Shown here piece by piece: positions 47,968 to 60,059 of a stretch of DNA of 64,000 nucleotides. Both the position numbers and the translations under genes were made by a program. Position 1 is the first letter of the stretch. Each line of letters starts with the position of its first letter. Source of the DNA: Amblyornis subalaris (Eukaryota; Chordata; Aves; Passeriformes; Ptilonorhynchidae); contig JACAXG010000131.1 in assembly GCA_018881555.1 (NCBI GenBank), positions 1,977,207-2,041,206 on the forward strand, in the 5' to 3' direction. The notes under the pieces were generated by a model that had not been told where the DNA came from, made no database searches, and worked only from the letters and a program-made list of their open reading frames with translations.

Positions 47968-48560
47968 TATTATTTCTNTCTCTACTTTTATTTCTACTTT
48001 TACTTTTACTTCTGTTTCTAAATCTGTTTCTATCTCTATATCTATGACTATTACATCACTGTCTTTGTCTAAGATCATCACTACTATTATTTCTATTTCT
48101 ACTATTTTTTCTATTTTTTTTCCATTTCTATTTCTACTTTTATTTCTATTTCTAGTTCTATTTCTATCTCTGTATCTGTCCCTATTACTATCACTATTAC
48201 TTTCTCTGACACTATCACTGCTATTATTTCTATTTCCATTATTATTTCTATTTCTTTTTTTCCCATTTCTATTTCCAATTTACTTTTATTTCTATTTCTA
48301 AATCCATCTCTATATCTATTTCTATTACTATCACTATTACTATTACTATCTCTTGCTCTAACACTATCACTATTATTATTTCTATTATTTTTATTTCTAT
48401 TACTTTTTTAATTTCTATTTCTGTTTTTGTATTTCCATTTCTCCATCTATTTCTATTTTTACTATTTTTATTTCCAATTCTATTTCTCCCTCTATTACTA
48501 TCACTATTACTATCACTATTCCTATCACTATTACTATTATCACTGTTACCTTTTTGTTTC
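47968..48560. repeat. Degenerate TTTCTA-type hexanucleotide repeat array
   Basis: About 590 bases of imprecise six-base periodicity (TTTCTA, TTTTTA, ATCACT, ATTACT units). The plus strand is almost devoid of G. Sub-blocks differ: mostly TTTCTA at the left and middle, and ATTACTATCACT units at 48320-48390 and 48490-48550. A 154-codon frame on the plus strand and a 116-codon frame on the minus strand are by-products of the periodicity. Confidence 0.95.
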
Positions 48561-48700
48561 GAGGATGGTTTCAATGGCAGCTGGGAAGCCAGGATGGAAC
48601 TGCACTTTTGGAAAAACAATTAATTAGAAAGAGGCTCAGTGCAGCCTGAAGCCTGAGTGGGCAGAGTGGGCTGAAGGGAGGGAGCAAAGCTGCATTAGCA

Positions 48701-48836
48701 TTCTCATTTTGCACGTGAGGAGCTGAGGGGCAGAGACATGAAATGAGTGGCCTAAGGTCAGAGAGGGGAATTGGTGGCAGGATGCAGACTTGAACTGGGG
48801 ACAGCTGATATCCAGCCTAATTCACACGCTGCAAGT
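48701..48836 (-). repeat. MIR-like ancient SINE relic
   Basis: TTCTCATTTTGCACGTGAGG, AGCTGAGGGGCAGAGACATG, AAATGAGTGGCCTAAGGTCA, GTGGCAGGATGCAGACTTGA and ACTGGGGACAG match, in order, the reverse complement of the MIR core (cccattttacagatgagg, aactgaggcacagag, cccaaggtcacacag, ggcagagc-gggattcgaaccc). MIR elements are rare and very old in birds. Confidence 0.65.
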
Positions 48837-49923
48837 CTTGCCCTGCATTACTTTTGCAGTGTTGCCTGTCTTCTTTTTCCTCTCTGGAACAGGCTTAGAT
48901 AACCAAAATGCTGTAGTGAATCTGTCTCAGGACAGATAGCCAAGGGAAATGGATGTTTTTTTTCAGATTTCTTTTCCACTTGCTCCTAGTGCAAGCTTTA
49001 GTGAGTTTCTCAACTCTTCCCTGCTTCATGTCACCTATCCTTGATTCGTGGACAACAGCATAGCTTTCCCTCCTAAAGGTGATAGGAAAAGCAGGAGTCT
49101 ACTATTTGTCTTAGAATGGAAAACTTGAATTTAAAACAGAATGGCAGAGATGTCAAAATTTTTAAATAGTAATATTTTAAATAGTAATTTTTATATAATT
49201 CAGATTTCTTTAGAATTATTAAATTTTTTCAGCCTTTTGGGGACTGTAGAGACCCTCAGCTTCCTTGAAATGAAGTGCTGTAGGCAATTCTTGTAGGACC
49301 TGCAAGCTGGGGTCTTTGACTGACCTGGTTGACTCCCAGGTCTGTGAGATGGATGAAGCCCTGAATTCCTGTAAACTCTTAGGGCTGCTTTAGGTGGGGA
49401 AACCAGGCAATTCCAGGACCTCCACCTTCAAGATTAGCTGGTACTGGAAGAGATCCTGCTAAGAGGAGTAATGAAAGAGCAAGTAACTATTTTCAGAGAG
49501 TAAAATTGCCAGAGAACCTCTACTTTTGCAGTAATTCTGCACTCCACCGAGCTTTTCCCATCAGACAATAACTCGTGTTGAGTTCAGAGCTGATCAGTGA
49601 AAGACTCTATTGAAGTAGGAAGTGCAGAGCCAGGTTAGGGTGAAATGCCTGCTGGACAATGCTGGAAGTCAACTGTGTCATTTAAGTTGTTCAGGTAACA
49701 CTGCAGAGATACAGAGTCTGGCACAGGGTGATTCAGCCTGTCCTGCGATAGCTGTGCACGAAAAATGAATTGCAGCACCCTCCTGGACCCAATCTGACTA
49801 TATTATCCACACACAAGGGAGAGTTAAGTCAGTCTAGAAACTTAACTTTTAATAATTAGGGGTGATGAGTGTAGATAAAATGTAGGTGGGTTGGTTAATC
49901 CCTCACTTCAATGAAAATATTAA
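48837..49923. other. Non-coding unique sequence
   Basis: Nothing recognised. Confidence 0.4.
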
Positions 49924-50125
49924 TAGAATCATAGAATCATGGAATGCTTTGGGTTGGGAGGGACCTTAAAGATCATCTCGTTCCATCCCCCTGCCATGGA
50001 CAGGGACACCTTCCACCAGACCAGGCTGTTCAGAGCCACATCTAGCTCAGCCTTGAACACTTCCAGAGATGGGAAGTCTACAACTTCTCTGGGCATGTTC
50101 TCCAGTACCAAGTCTTGGGAGTAAA
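49924..50125 (-). mobile_element. CR1 3' fragment, well preserved
   Basis: AGAATCATAGAATCATGGAA, GGGTTGGGAGGGACCTTAAA, CCATGGACAGGGACACCTTC, CACCAGACCAGGCTGTTCAG and CTTGAACACTTCCAGAGATG. Confidence 0.95.
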
Positions 50126-53100
50126 GGAAAATTTGCCTTGTGTTCAGGGTTTATCTCAGGTATGTATTTTCTCCATCCCAGTTTTGGCCTCTACACAGCC
50201 TGGTTAAACAGCCATAAATATCTTCCCATTGTTACCAAAGGAAACCAATTACTTCATGCTCTGCCTGTGAATATCAAGAATATCATCAAACCATGATTTT
50301 ACTCAACAAAAGTTTCCTTTTCTGACAATTTTGCTTCTCACCATGGACCAAAACTCTCGTTTTCAAAGAAATAGAGGTACCAAGACCCACAGCAATGAAC
50401 TTGTGATGCCATTCACTTGGGAACAGTGTTTCAGACTTCAGTACATCATATAATTTACCATGCAATTGTACTTTAAAGAAGGGGATACTGAATCATCTCT
50501 GGACTAGTAAGCTACTAAGCCCAGTGGTGGACATGAAGATAAAAAGTCCCGATGGGCAAGCCTTAAAAGGGAGTCACAATTTCAGCTTCAGCTGATGGTG
50601 GCTTCTGTGTCTGAAAAGAGAAGAAAGCACGAGGCAGAACAGAACAAAACACAGCATCCTTCCCCCTGCAATGCACATCTTTTCTCTGGGATTAAAATAG
50701 GGTTTGCATTTTAAATTTTCATTTACTAAACAGAAAAATATTTTACTAGGATGGAATGGTATTAAGGAGAAATGATTCTTTGTGTGCCCTCAGGCCTGGT
50801 GAAGACAGGATTTGATTTGCTGTGTTAGGCTGGAATCTGGATTGATACACAGAGATGAGAAGGTGTTTAATAAAATTTACATTTCATTTTCTCACTTGAC
50901 ACCAGTCTCCTGTCACTCACCAAATGAAGGGAATACGACAAATAACTTTTGTCAGCACCTAGACACGGAGAGACAGTCGGGGGGAGGGAGAGCAAGGGTG
51001 GGATATTTTTAGCATCATTCCCTTTGACGGCTGCCAGACTTGGCACCAGTTTCATCCTCAATGTTCTTTGGAACAGAGAGGTGTACCAGGAGAAAAAGCA
51101 CAAATTAACCCAACCCAAGGGTATGGACAAATGACCCACTGGGAAAAGAAGGAGATGACCCACACCCAAAGCAGCAGGGAATTTGGGTGATGCTCTGTGT
51201 GCAGCTCCTGTCTCTGACAAATGCTCAACCTGCTTTGGGTCCATCTTCCAGTGCTGCTCCAGAGACCTTTTCCCACTCCACTGTCTTGGCTGTGTCATCT
51301 CTTTCTGTTCTTTCTCTTTCCCCAAATTAAAGCAGATGGTTTTGATATCAAGCCCTTTCATCCCTGTTTTTGTCCACCTGACTTTAGGTTTCTAATTGAG
51401 GACAAAGATCAGGGTCCCAGTCGGCATCTACGTGCCACAGGTTTAACTGCACAAATCCTAAGGTTTTTTGCAGGAGGATTAAGTATATATTCTCCTTCTC
51501 TTCCTCTATTACCCTTTATCTGTTCAGCTGAATTTTAAGTTGGGTCTCTGAATCCCACAAGACTCCCACAGAACTTGGAAAGTGATGAAGAATGTATGGG
51601 ACACCTGGAAAAGCAAGGTGAATAAATATTACTCCCTATTTGTCATGCAGCAAAACCTGGAAAATATCAGGCAGAACACTTAAAATAAAAGCAGAATTAG
51701 CTTCTTTTTTTCTCACACAGGATATAGATAATTCATTTTAACATGATATTAATGCTACACTTCCATATAATGTTCAGGGATAATAGGTCATTAGGAGCAA
51801 CCAACAATCCCAGAAGTCTCCTCTTGCTTAAAATAAAATCTAGAGAGGGCTAATTTNATATTTTCCTTTTCCTTACATTCTTCCCCAAGTATCCAACCCT
51901 GGCAGCCCTCAGGTCTAATGCAATATGGAAATTATTCAGAGGCTGACCTTGCTTACGTGCAATCTTCTGCCATGGCCTTTCTTCAAAACTACTTTTTTTG
52001 TTTCCTCTTTGTTGTTTCTTCCCTATTGTTATTCTCTTTGCAAAAGAAAAGAGGAAAGAAAAAAAGAAAGCAAAAAAAAGACCATAAATACCTCCCCAAA
52101 TGACCCTCCTCCAACAGACATTTCAACTTCCAGTTAAAAAATAAAACTTTCTCCATTTTCCTTTTCAGAAAATCCACTAATGCAAGAGTCACCCTGGTTT
52201 CCTTTTGTTCTTTGAAAACTGAAAATATTGAAATGCTTTGGTGAGAGAGGAGAAGGGTTTTGGCAGCCTCTTGACAGATCCAGCCCTGCACACAGGGGTT
52301 GGAGCCAGGGAAAAGCAGCTTTGGTACCCCCCAAAGGTTGGCCTCAAACTTCTTGGGGCTTCAGTGTCCCTCACTGCAGCCCATCAGGTCACAGAATATA
52401 TGAAGTTTTGTACCTCAAGTAGTACCTCCCTCCTGTCCCCACTCTCCAAAAAACCACTCCTTTTATATATCCCAGAAATCCCCCTTTGCTTGCGTGTTCT
52501 GGAATCTTGGAATGGTCTTATGGTATATTTGGCTTTTGCTCTTGCAATCGTCTTTGTAATGNTGCTCAACAAATTATCACCCAGCATTTCCCTCATTTCA
52601 GTAGGTAGAAAGCTGGAATTATTCCAAACCTGTCAAATGCATAATGATTACAAAAAAATTAAATCTAAAAAACCTGTTAATCCATGTAATCAGTAAGTGC
52701 CCTTGATCACCTTGGAATGCTGCACCATGCAGGTTTCCTGATCCAGTGAAGGTTCCCTCTCACAGTTTCTTGTCCACTGAAGTTTTTCTGAGGGTAATTC
52801 ACTGTTAATAAGGCTATTTATTGCAGAGTCAGGAGCTCAGAGAAAAACCTTCTGACCAGACACTTGCCTCCTTTATTTGCCATTTATACCTCTCATCCTA
52901 TAGAAATAAATGCCATAATAAATACAATAATAAATAGGGACTGGAAGTTATATCATATAGAGATGATGAAAGGGTTTATAATCTCATTGCTGTTATTTGG
53001 TTTTTCTTTTTCTTTGGTTTTTTTTTAATTTTGTCTTAGGCTTACAATTCCTTCAACCCAGACTGTAATTAATTTTACTACATCACCAGTTATCTCTGCT

Positions 53101-54277
53101 CCCTAACCAGGCTTGTCATTTTAATTTTTCACAGGCTTTCTTTTTTCTATCCATGTGCCTGTTCCTGTATCTTCGGGAAGTCTCATCAGCTCTGGCCCAA
53201 AGCCTTAGGCAAATTTGTCTGTAATGCACTCCTCTACTTCAGACATAAGAGGAAAAAATATCACTCCCACAAAATGGGGAGGAAAAAAAATAGGGAAGAA
53301 GAATAATTTTGACCATACATTGTCTAGCAATTCAGAAAAGCCTGGAGAGCTTGGTTAAAAGCAAGGCATCCTTTCAGCTACACTCTTCTTTATATCAATA
53401 AAGGACCTCAGAGCTATTGCAGGCAGGACTACAGGAAAAGGTCAGCAGGTGGAAACCCCAAATCCAGCAAACTTAATGAATTTTCTGTCATTGGCTGCAA
53501 TAGAGCCAAGCTTGTCAAATTTCACTGACATTTAATGTGACTGTCCAGAAAGATTTTGGGTCTCAGAGGATGGATCTGCACAGGCAGATCCAGAGACTTT
53601 TATATTCATTTTCCCTGCACTTTGAAGGCTTCCTTGGTATCCAGTATGGGGAAGTTGCACTTTGCTAAGCTCAAATAGATTTGCTGGAAGTGTTTTTTGT
53701 CCCTCACGGAGCTGCTCTGAACGTGGGCTGTGCCGGAGCTTGAATCTCTGCCACGACATCCCCACAGGCTCCTTCCAAATTCTGAGCTGGATTCCTGCTG
53801 CTGTCACTTTCTGTCCTCCCAGAAGCTGGACTTTGACAGCAGCTGAATGCCCTGAGCTGGACCAGAGGGCTCCAATGAACTCGAGTCTATGAAGGCAGCC
53901 CATCCCTCATGGGTAACCCACATATCCCACTGTGGGTTCTTCCTCTGGCTCCTTCCACTGCATCCCTACCCTGGCCTCACTCTGGGTTTTGGAATGCAGA
54001 ATGTCAGAAATTTATCAATAAAACAGCCACGCAAAGGCAGAAATCACTGTTGTCCTAACGATAGTGTGCGGATTAAAGAGAACTCAAAGATGAAAAGATT
54101 AAGAGCAGGATCACCAAAAGTACTGACCCCAACACATCAGTGACAGCAGGTGCCCCACGGGACAAGCTGGCATCAAATTATTGTACAATGAGGCTTTTGG
54201 CTGGGGACATGAGATGTGTCTTCTCTTTCTTTGCCCTGTCCAGGGCATTCTGGAGCAGCTTAGGTGTGGCTGTTCAT
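50126..54277. other. Long non-coding stretch without recognised repeats
   Basis: About 4.1 kb with no CR1. Contains A-rich runs at 52045-52085. A splice-bounded segment at 52169-52240 (acceptor TTTTCCTTTTCAG, donor CTTTG then GTGAGA) is open in one frame but isolated. A 164-codon minus frame (50867-51361) has no other support. Confidence 0.45.
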
Positions 54278-54440
54278 AGGACCACAGAATGGTTTGGGTT
54301 GGAAGGAACCTCTACATCTCATTCCAAGCCCCTGCCATGGACAGGGACACCTTCCACTAGCCCAGGTTGCTCTAAGCCCCACCCAACCTGGCCTGGAACA
54401 CTTCCAGGGATGGGACATCCACAATTTCTCATCTAATCAC
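54278..54440 (-). mobile_element. CR1 3' fragment
   Basis: GACCACAGAATGGTTTGGGT, TGGAAGGAACC, CCATGGACAGGGACACCTTC, CACTAGCCCAGGTTGCTCTA and CACTTCCAGGGATGGGACAT. Confidence 0.95.
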
Positions 54441-55990
54441 AAAGTTCCTGTAAGAGTGAGAGTTTTAACTTGGTCTGTCTGGACGGAAAACATTTCAAAA
54501 TAAATCTGGATCTCCATCAGCCAGGAAGAAGTAGGATCCCATTTCATCCTAGCACTGTTGCAGTCAGTCTAAATGCAATTATTTTTGGAAAAGATGCCAT
54601 TTCACGTTTAATCATGGTCTGCACCCACTGAGCCTCATTCACATCTTTCTCTCTGATCATTACAGTGTTGTTTTTTCTTTTTCTTTTTTACACAAGATCC
54701 CCTAAATTTGTTACTTATTCTAGATTTGCTTCATGTTTGCACCCATTTCTCACTGTGTTTTGTTTCACTTTCTCCCCACTTCTTTCTCATGTGACACCAC
54801 TCACTCAGTTGATGAGAAATCCAGATTGATAATGCTGCAATTAAAAACTTTTAGCCCTGCTAACTCCATTAGAGGTCTAGATATGAAAAACATTACCTAT
54901 TCTGTAAACAAAGTACAGATAAATTCAAGGATTATAACTAAAGGATTAATTTAAATCCTTAACTATTTCCAATATGTCTGAATTTTTCCCAGAAAGAAAA
55001 CTTTTTGCGTAGTATTTTCATATAACTTACATTCAATATTATTGGCAGCCATTCTGGCATGCAATTATACATTATTTGCTTTTATACTGGTTGGATGTGA
55101 TGGAGTCACTTACTAGTAGTAGAACCAATGAAGAGAAATAAAATTCATGGGATGGAGGAATTGTATTTCTGTAGGGAGAAAAGGATCTACTGCCACATGA
55201 AAGCATCTGAAAGTGGGTATCAGCTGTGGAGGAAAAGAAGGGTCTCCGAATAATTTCACCAATCCTGGATGTCTCTGGAAGGTGTAAGTTTTTATTTAGA
55301 CCCTAAATCATGATCCTTAGGGATGTACACTGCTGATTCACATAAAACAATATCTTGGCCTCTGCAGAAAATAATGTAAAAAATGGCTTTTCTATACTGT
55401 GGAAGAAGTCAGAAAATCTGATCCATTGGCCTTAATAAGAACCTCATCCTCAAGTGTCTTAATCCAGAAAAGCTCCTGTTCACTCAACCAGAAGCCTGGC
55501 TCAGTGTGGAATCAGTCTGATTTCACCCCAAAATTATGATTATTAAGACAACAGAGTGCTGGAGCCAACTCTGGTGAATCTGTTTTTGTGCCTAGAAAAC
55601 TGTGCATCTTGACCAGAATCTGCACCTTAATTCCTGCAGCTTGAAGAGAACTGGTTTGGGGTTTGTTTTACTTTTTTCCAAATAGAGGTTTCTCACCTTC
55701 TCTTCCACTGCTGATGTGGCCACAAACCTCATCTTCCTGCTTAAGTAATTTTTTCTGCAAAGGAGTATAAATTTTATCTGGTGCCACCAGGACACCTCAC
55801 AACCAAGAATTTTATGGTACAGAGAGGGCATAATAAAGTTCCTCATCTTCCAGCTCAGTAAAGCAGAGCACAGAGGAATTCTCTGAGCAGCTGAAGAATA
55901 TCAGCATTATTATTATTATTCTCCATAAAGAGTAGTGTTCATAACAAGCCAGTGATTTAAAGGTGTCAGAAAACAAAGCCATGGTGAAGA
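54441..55990. other. Non-coding AT-rich sequence
   Basis: Carries only a short (ATT)n run at about 55906-55920. Lies downstream of the predicted poly(A) signal of the minus-strand gene. Confidence 0.45.
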
Positions 55991-55996
55991 TTTATT
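55991..55996 (-). terminator. Predicted poly(A) signal of the minus-strand gene
   Basis: TTTATT on the plus strand is AATAAA on the minus strand, about 630 bases beyond the stop codon of the terminal exon. On the minus strand a T/G-rich GGCTTTGTTTTCTG follows about 15 bases later, as expected for a downstream element. It is the nearest canonical signal to the stop. Confidence 0.45.
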
Positions 55997-56626
55997 CAGT
56001 AAAATACTTTCATTAAAAAAAAAAAGAAAAAGAAAGAAAACAAACACACAGGTTTAAGGAGGGAGGAATGGAAGCACTTACTCAAGCCACAATGAAAGCT
56101 GAATAAATGTGGGGTTTTCCCCTCAGATAAAGGGAAATATTTATGCACATACTGAGGTTCTTTGAATGAAACTAAAAACATGGTTGGAAGAAATGGGAAA
56201 ATTTCTGTATCTTTGTATCTATGCATACATACATACCAGCATTGCTCTAGACACTAAGAGTACATCCCTACCAGAAAACTGATGTGTCAGAAATCCTGTT
56301 GGGCTGTCAGGCTACTCCCTGAGTGCTTTTGAATGCAATCTCAAAGCTGATCCATGAAGCACTTCCCAAAAGAACTCCTGGAAAGAGTTTTAGAGGTGCC
56401 AGAGGAATTGTTCTCAACAGCCAGTTCAGATGCACCCAACTTGTTTTGGAAGCTAAGAAAGCTCAACAGCAAAGACATGTCCAGAGTGTCCCGGCTGGCT
56501 GCAGGTTCCTCTGCACACGTGGCCATGGGGTTCCCATCCCAATACGTGCGTGGTTTTCTCTGACCACAGGGGCAGAAGGCTCAGCCCCACAGTGCCTGCA
56601 GCGGTCCACCCCCTCCCATCAGTGCT

Positions 56627-56985
56627 TTACCCCTCTGCTGNCACCATGGCAACGTGCTCTGTGACATCATTCTGGTGCTGGGGCATCCTTCCAGGCTCCT
56701 CTGTTTCCTGGTTGTAACCAGCTGGAGGTTGGGGCACATCCTTCTGGCTGGAGCAGCCCGGCACGGTTGGCGGCTGAGGTTCCACAGAGCCACCAGGAGA
56801 TGTGGATGTTCCTCCACGTGGCTGTGGGTGACTGCCACCTTTCCTGGCTGCTGGAAAGGTGTGTCTGTCACCTGTCTGACACTGGACACTGCTTGGTTTT
56901 CTGCCTGGCTTGGCTTCACGGGGCGGCAGGTTCATCTTCTGGGGTTGTCCTGTGGCAGGTCCCACTGCTCCAGTTCCTTCCTCAT
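56627..56985 (-). CDS. Terminal exon of unidentified membrane protein gene (cytoplasmic tail)
   Basis: The minus strand has a good acceptor (GTCTTGTTTTCACAG) just before 56985, then an uninterrupted frame to a TAA at 56627, giving 119 residues. The exon begins with two bases that complete the codon left by the 61612-61746 exon, making an aspartate, so phases agree. The sequence is hydrophilic, acidic at first (DEEGTGAVGP), then proline- and lysine/arginine-rich (NLPPREAKPGRKPS), with PQPPAGYNQETEEPG near the end and TEHVAMV close to the C-terminus. No domain recognised. A donor-like GTGACA at 56871 could instead end the exon early. Local GC is high, which lengthens open frames on both strands, so the call relies mainly on phase continuity. 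Confidence 0.45.
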
Positions 56986-57117
56986 CTGTGAAAACAAGAC
57001 TTGTTTGTTCTTTACAAGAACTGTAAAGCCCCACCTTCATGTANCTTATCCTTCTAGGCCTTTACTGTGTGTTAAAGGCATCAACCAATTTTTTTTTCCC
57101 CACTTTATGTGAGCAGA

Positions 57118-57384
57118 CNGTGATAGGACAAGGGGGAAGGGTTTAAACTGAAAAGGAGAGATTTAGATTAGAGGTTAGGGAGAAATTCTTCCCTGTGAGG
57201 GTGGGGAGGCCCTGGCACAGGTTGCCCAGAGAAGCTGTGGCTGCCCCATCCCTGGAAGTGTCCAAGGCCAGGTTGGATGGGGCTTGGAGCAACCTGGGNN
57301 ANTGGAAGGTGTCCCTGCCCAGGGTGGGTGGAAGTAGATGATTATTAAAGTCCCTTCCAACCCAAACCATTCCATGAGTCTATG
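57118..57384 (+). mobile_element. CR1 3' fragment in the last intron
   Basis: GTGATAGGACAAGGGGGAAG, TTTAGATTAGAGGTTAGGG, AGAAATTCTTCCCTGTGAGG, TGCCCCATCCCTGGAAGTGT and CCCTTCCAACCCAAACCATT. It is antisense to the predicted gene. Three Ns close together at 57299-57302 suggest ambiguous repeat reads. Confidence 0.96.
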
Positions 57385-58347
57385 CTTAATTAAAAAGCAG
57401 TTATTATTATAGAAATATTTGTACTGGCCATACATTTTAGTCTGACAGAAATAAGTTGTTAAAGCCAAACAGCCAATAGCTATTTCCACAAATAAATAAA
57501 AAGCAACAAAACCAGCTGGTTTGTTCTTATTGATAAACTAACAGTTGCTAGAGCATCTCCAANGTTTAGCAAATTTTTAAATAAATGTTTAATACTCAAA
57601 TATATAGAATACAATTGGTTAGTAAGATCTGTATTGCTAAGACTGATGATATTTTAATACTGCACAGCCATAAAATGCATCATCCCTTTCTGAAACAGGC
57701 TGTAACATAAGATAGAACTTTGTTATTTTCAACATTTGAGTTCTATTCCAGGCAGGGCCTGCAACCTGCAATGCTGTTTTAAAAAATTTACATAGAAAAA
57801 GTGCAGAAAAAGGAAAATATGCACTATGCATTTTTCATGTGAAAACACAAAATGTTTACATCGTTATAAACCAAACAGTTATTAATGACAGAGGCAGGAT
57901 CACCTGTAGTGTCACAGCAGATCACTTCTGAGCTGACAGAGTGTGCCATCACTGCAGTGCATGATTGGCAGCCTCATTTTTAGCATCATTTGGATGCTAA
58001 AAACATTTGTAAAATCCTAGTAATCCTCTCTCTCCCCCCATGAAAAAAATGATGTCAGCCTACACCCAAAGCTTTAATACTCATTCCAAATCCAGAATCA
58101 GTCCTAGTCAATGTGTCTTGTGTTAGTGAACAACACNAAATTTTTAGTCCATTTATGACCATATATTATATTCCTTACCACAAATAATACCAGAAAATGT
58201 GTTGTTACCACTTCTGATTTTCCAGGTTTGTCCTTCCACTTTAACCCTTAGCAGCCCATGACATTCAGCCTCATGGTTGCTCACACCTTTTGCTCAGATT
58301 CATTCTTTTCTCTCTTTTCTGCAATTCATTAATTGGAACCATATTTG
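57385..58347. other. Intronic AT-rich sequence
   Basis: Nothing recognised. Confidence 0.4.
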
Positions 58348-58505
58348 CTAAATCATAAAATATCTCAAATTGGATTGGACCCATAAGGGTCACTGAGTGC
58401 AACCCGTGCTCCTCACAAGAACACCTCAAACTAAATCATATNACAAAAATTGTTGTCCAGACACTCCTTGAACAACCTGCACTCTGACAGCCCTGGCAAA
58501 GACTT
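58348..58505 (-). mobile_element. Diverged CR1 3' fragment
   Basis: AATCATAAAATATCTCAAAT, TGGATTGGACCCATAAGGGT, TTGTTGTCCAGACACTCCTT and GACAGCCCTGGCAAAG belong to the GGACCCACAAGG-core subfamily, considerably diverged. Confidence 0.85.
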
Positions 58506-59512
58506 CGTGCTTGTACTCATTTTTCCTACTAAAGGGTGTTGCTGGGTTTTTTCCAACTTGTACACTCATATCTTTCAATTTCAGGATTGCACCTCTTGGA
58601 AATCCACCAGAAAGTTGTTACCAAAATTTCAGTAGTCAGACATATTCTTGTGTTTAGCACTTTTCCTTCTTAAGCTGCCTTTAACATGAGGCAGTTGGAT
58701 AGTTTAAGGTACAAAGCACACACATCACCAGGTTCAGTTCTCGTCTGTAGACACATAAACAAGATAATAAGGTCATGAACCCCTATACCAAAGCTTCATG
58801 TTAGTTCTGGAGATTTATTGACTCTCTCATCTTCAAAGATGACATTTTCAACGGTGGAAATAGGTCTTTTCAAACAAGTTTGAATTAAGGAAGGAGGCTA
58901 CAAGTTGTCTGGATAGAAGCAATTTCAAGGATGAAGCACTGCCTCGAGATTCCTGACTTTTTNAAATGAAATACAAACTATTCAATATCATGAAAGCACA
59001 TGATCAACAGGATTAAGTACCAGATAACAGAGCTCTGGCAGTAATTATATATGGGAAATCATTCTCAGGGATGTGTGTACCACACACTACAATGGAAGAT
59101 ATTCAGTGTTTCCACTGGTGTTTTGGAATTAAAACTGAAATTGATGAAATTTCGTAAAACAAGAAGAAAATGGCAAACTGCTAGAAAGGAACAGGAAGGA
59201 GCTGATCTGAGCAACTTAGGAGCAAGGCAGGGAAACTCAGCTTGCAGATTGGGATAACATCTTCAGGAATACAACAGCAATTTCTGGGTGGAGGTGTCCA
59301 AGGAGCTCAGAGCAAGAATCAATCAGGTACCACACCTGAAGGGACAGAAAGTTGAAGCTCGGAAATGTAAGTTGTTGGAGGATACAAATTCTCTGCTGAA
59401 CCACCCAAATAAATTGCAAAAAGCAAACAGAAACAATATGTTCCTCCACCTCCAGGTGTGTTCTGTTAACAATGCCTTAGTCAATCAAAAGTTCTTAATT
59501 CAAGACACAGAT
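58506..59512. other. Intronic sequence, nothing certain
   Basis: Two plus-strand frames (59051-59257 and 59288-59518) are lysine-rich but lack splice or start support. Confidence 0.4.
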
Positions 59513-59690
59513 AATTAAGAGAAGTTGAGGAGATTTTCTTGTTAGACCAAGGTTAGGCAAGGCAATATCTTGATCCCTTCCCCCTGCTGTACTGCATAAC
59601 TGTGCATTGCTGGTTTCTTCCTCATCTTCATCCTCAGCTGCTGCTTTTGGTGCAACCTCCAGGGCCCCTAATCCACTGGACTTTGCCCTC
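59513..59690 (-). other. Open frame with acidic run, possible intragenic exon
   Basis: The minus strand is open for about 58 codons from a TAG near 59690. It encodes GLGALEVAPKAAA followed by EDEDEEETSNAQLC and TAGGRDQDIALPNLG. The look is coding-like, but flanking acceptor and donor sites are weak, so it may be a skipped or chance exon. It lies between the 61612 and 56985 exons of the predicted gene. Confidence 0.25.
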
Positions 59691-60059
59691 TATAAGCACC
59701 TACCAAAGAGAAAAGCTCTGTTCTGCAAGTCTTACTGTGGTGATTGATAAATAAAGGCTCTGAACACTTAATTGTGTTAGAAAAGTGGTATTTCTTATGA
59801 GGGGAAGAGCTATAAAGCAGAAACTAAACAAAAAGAGTGCAGCTTTGATTTCTTCTCTCTCTCTCTCTATCCAAAACCAACAGCACTTTAAATAAGGGGG
59901 AATCAAACATTACACATTTCCAAGTCGTATGTATTAAATTCACTTAAGATATTGTTANCCTTGTTTAGATTTGAACATATTGGGGAATCTTTTTGTCTTG
60001 CAACTATTCCTAAAAGACTCTAAGTGGCTGGATTGCCTTTTTCTGACAAAAAAAAAGAA
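59691..60059. other. Intronic sequence with short (TC)n
   Basis: A CTCTCTCTCTCTCT run occurs at about 59855-59870. Nothing else. Confidence 0.4.

Noticed and set aside
47837..48301. 154-codon plus-strand frame (and a 116-codon minus frame at 48269-48619)
   Set aside because: Both are generated by the hexanucleotide array, which lacks stop codons in some phases.
50867..51361. 164-codon minus-strand frame, one of the longest outside CR1
   Set aside because: No splice sites, promoter or recognisable motif; overlapping plus frames are equally open.
52169..52240. Segment with good acceptor and fair donor
   Set aside because: Isolated, open in one frame only, no phase partner found; such pairs occur by chance in 64 kb.
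53532..53903. 123-codon minus-strand frame in GC-richer sequence
   Set aside because: Could be part of an unknown repeat, but I recognise no family and no splice sites.
56654..57112. 152-codon plus-strand frame opposite the terminal exon
   Set aside because: Trp/Cys/Leu-rich shadow of GC-rich sequence; the minus strand has the phase-matching exon.
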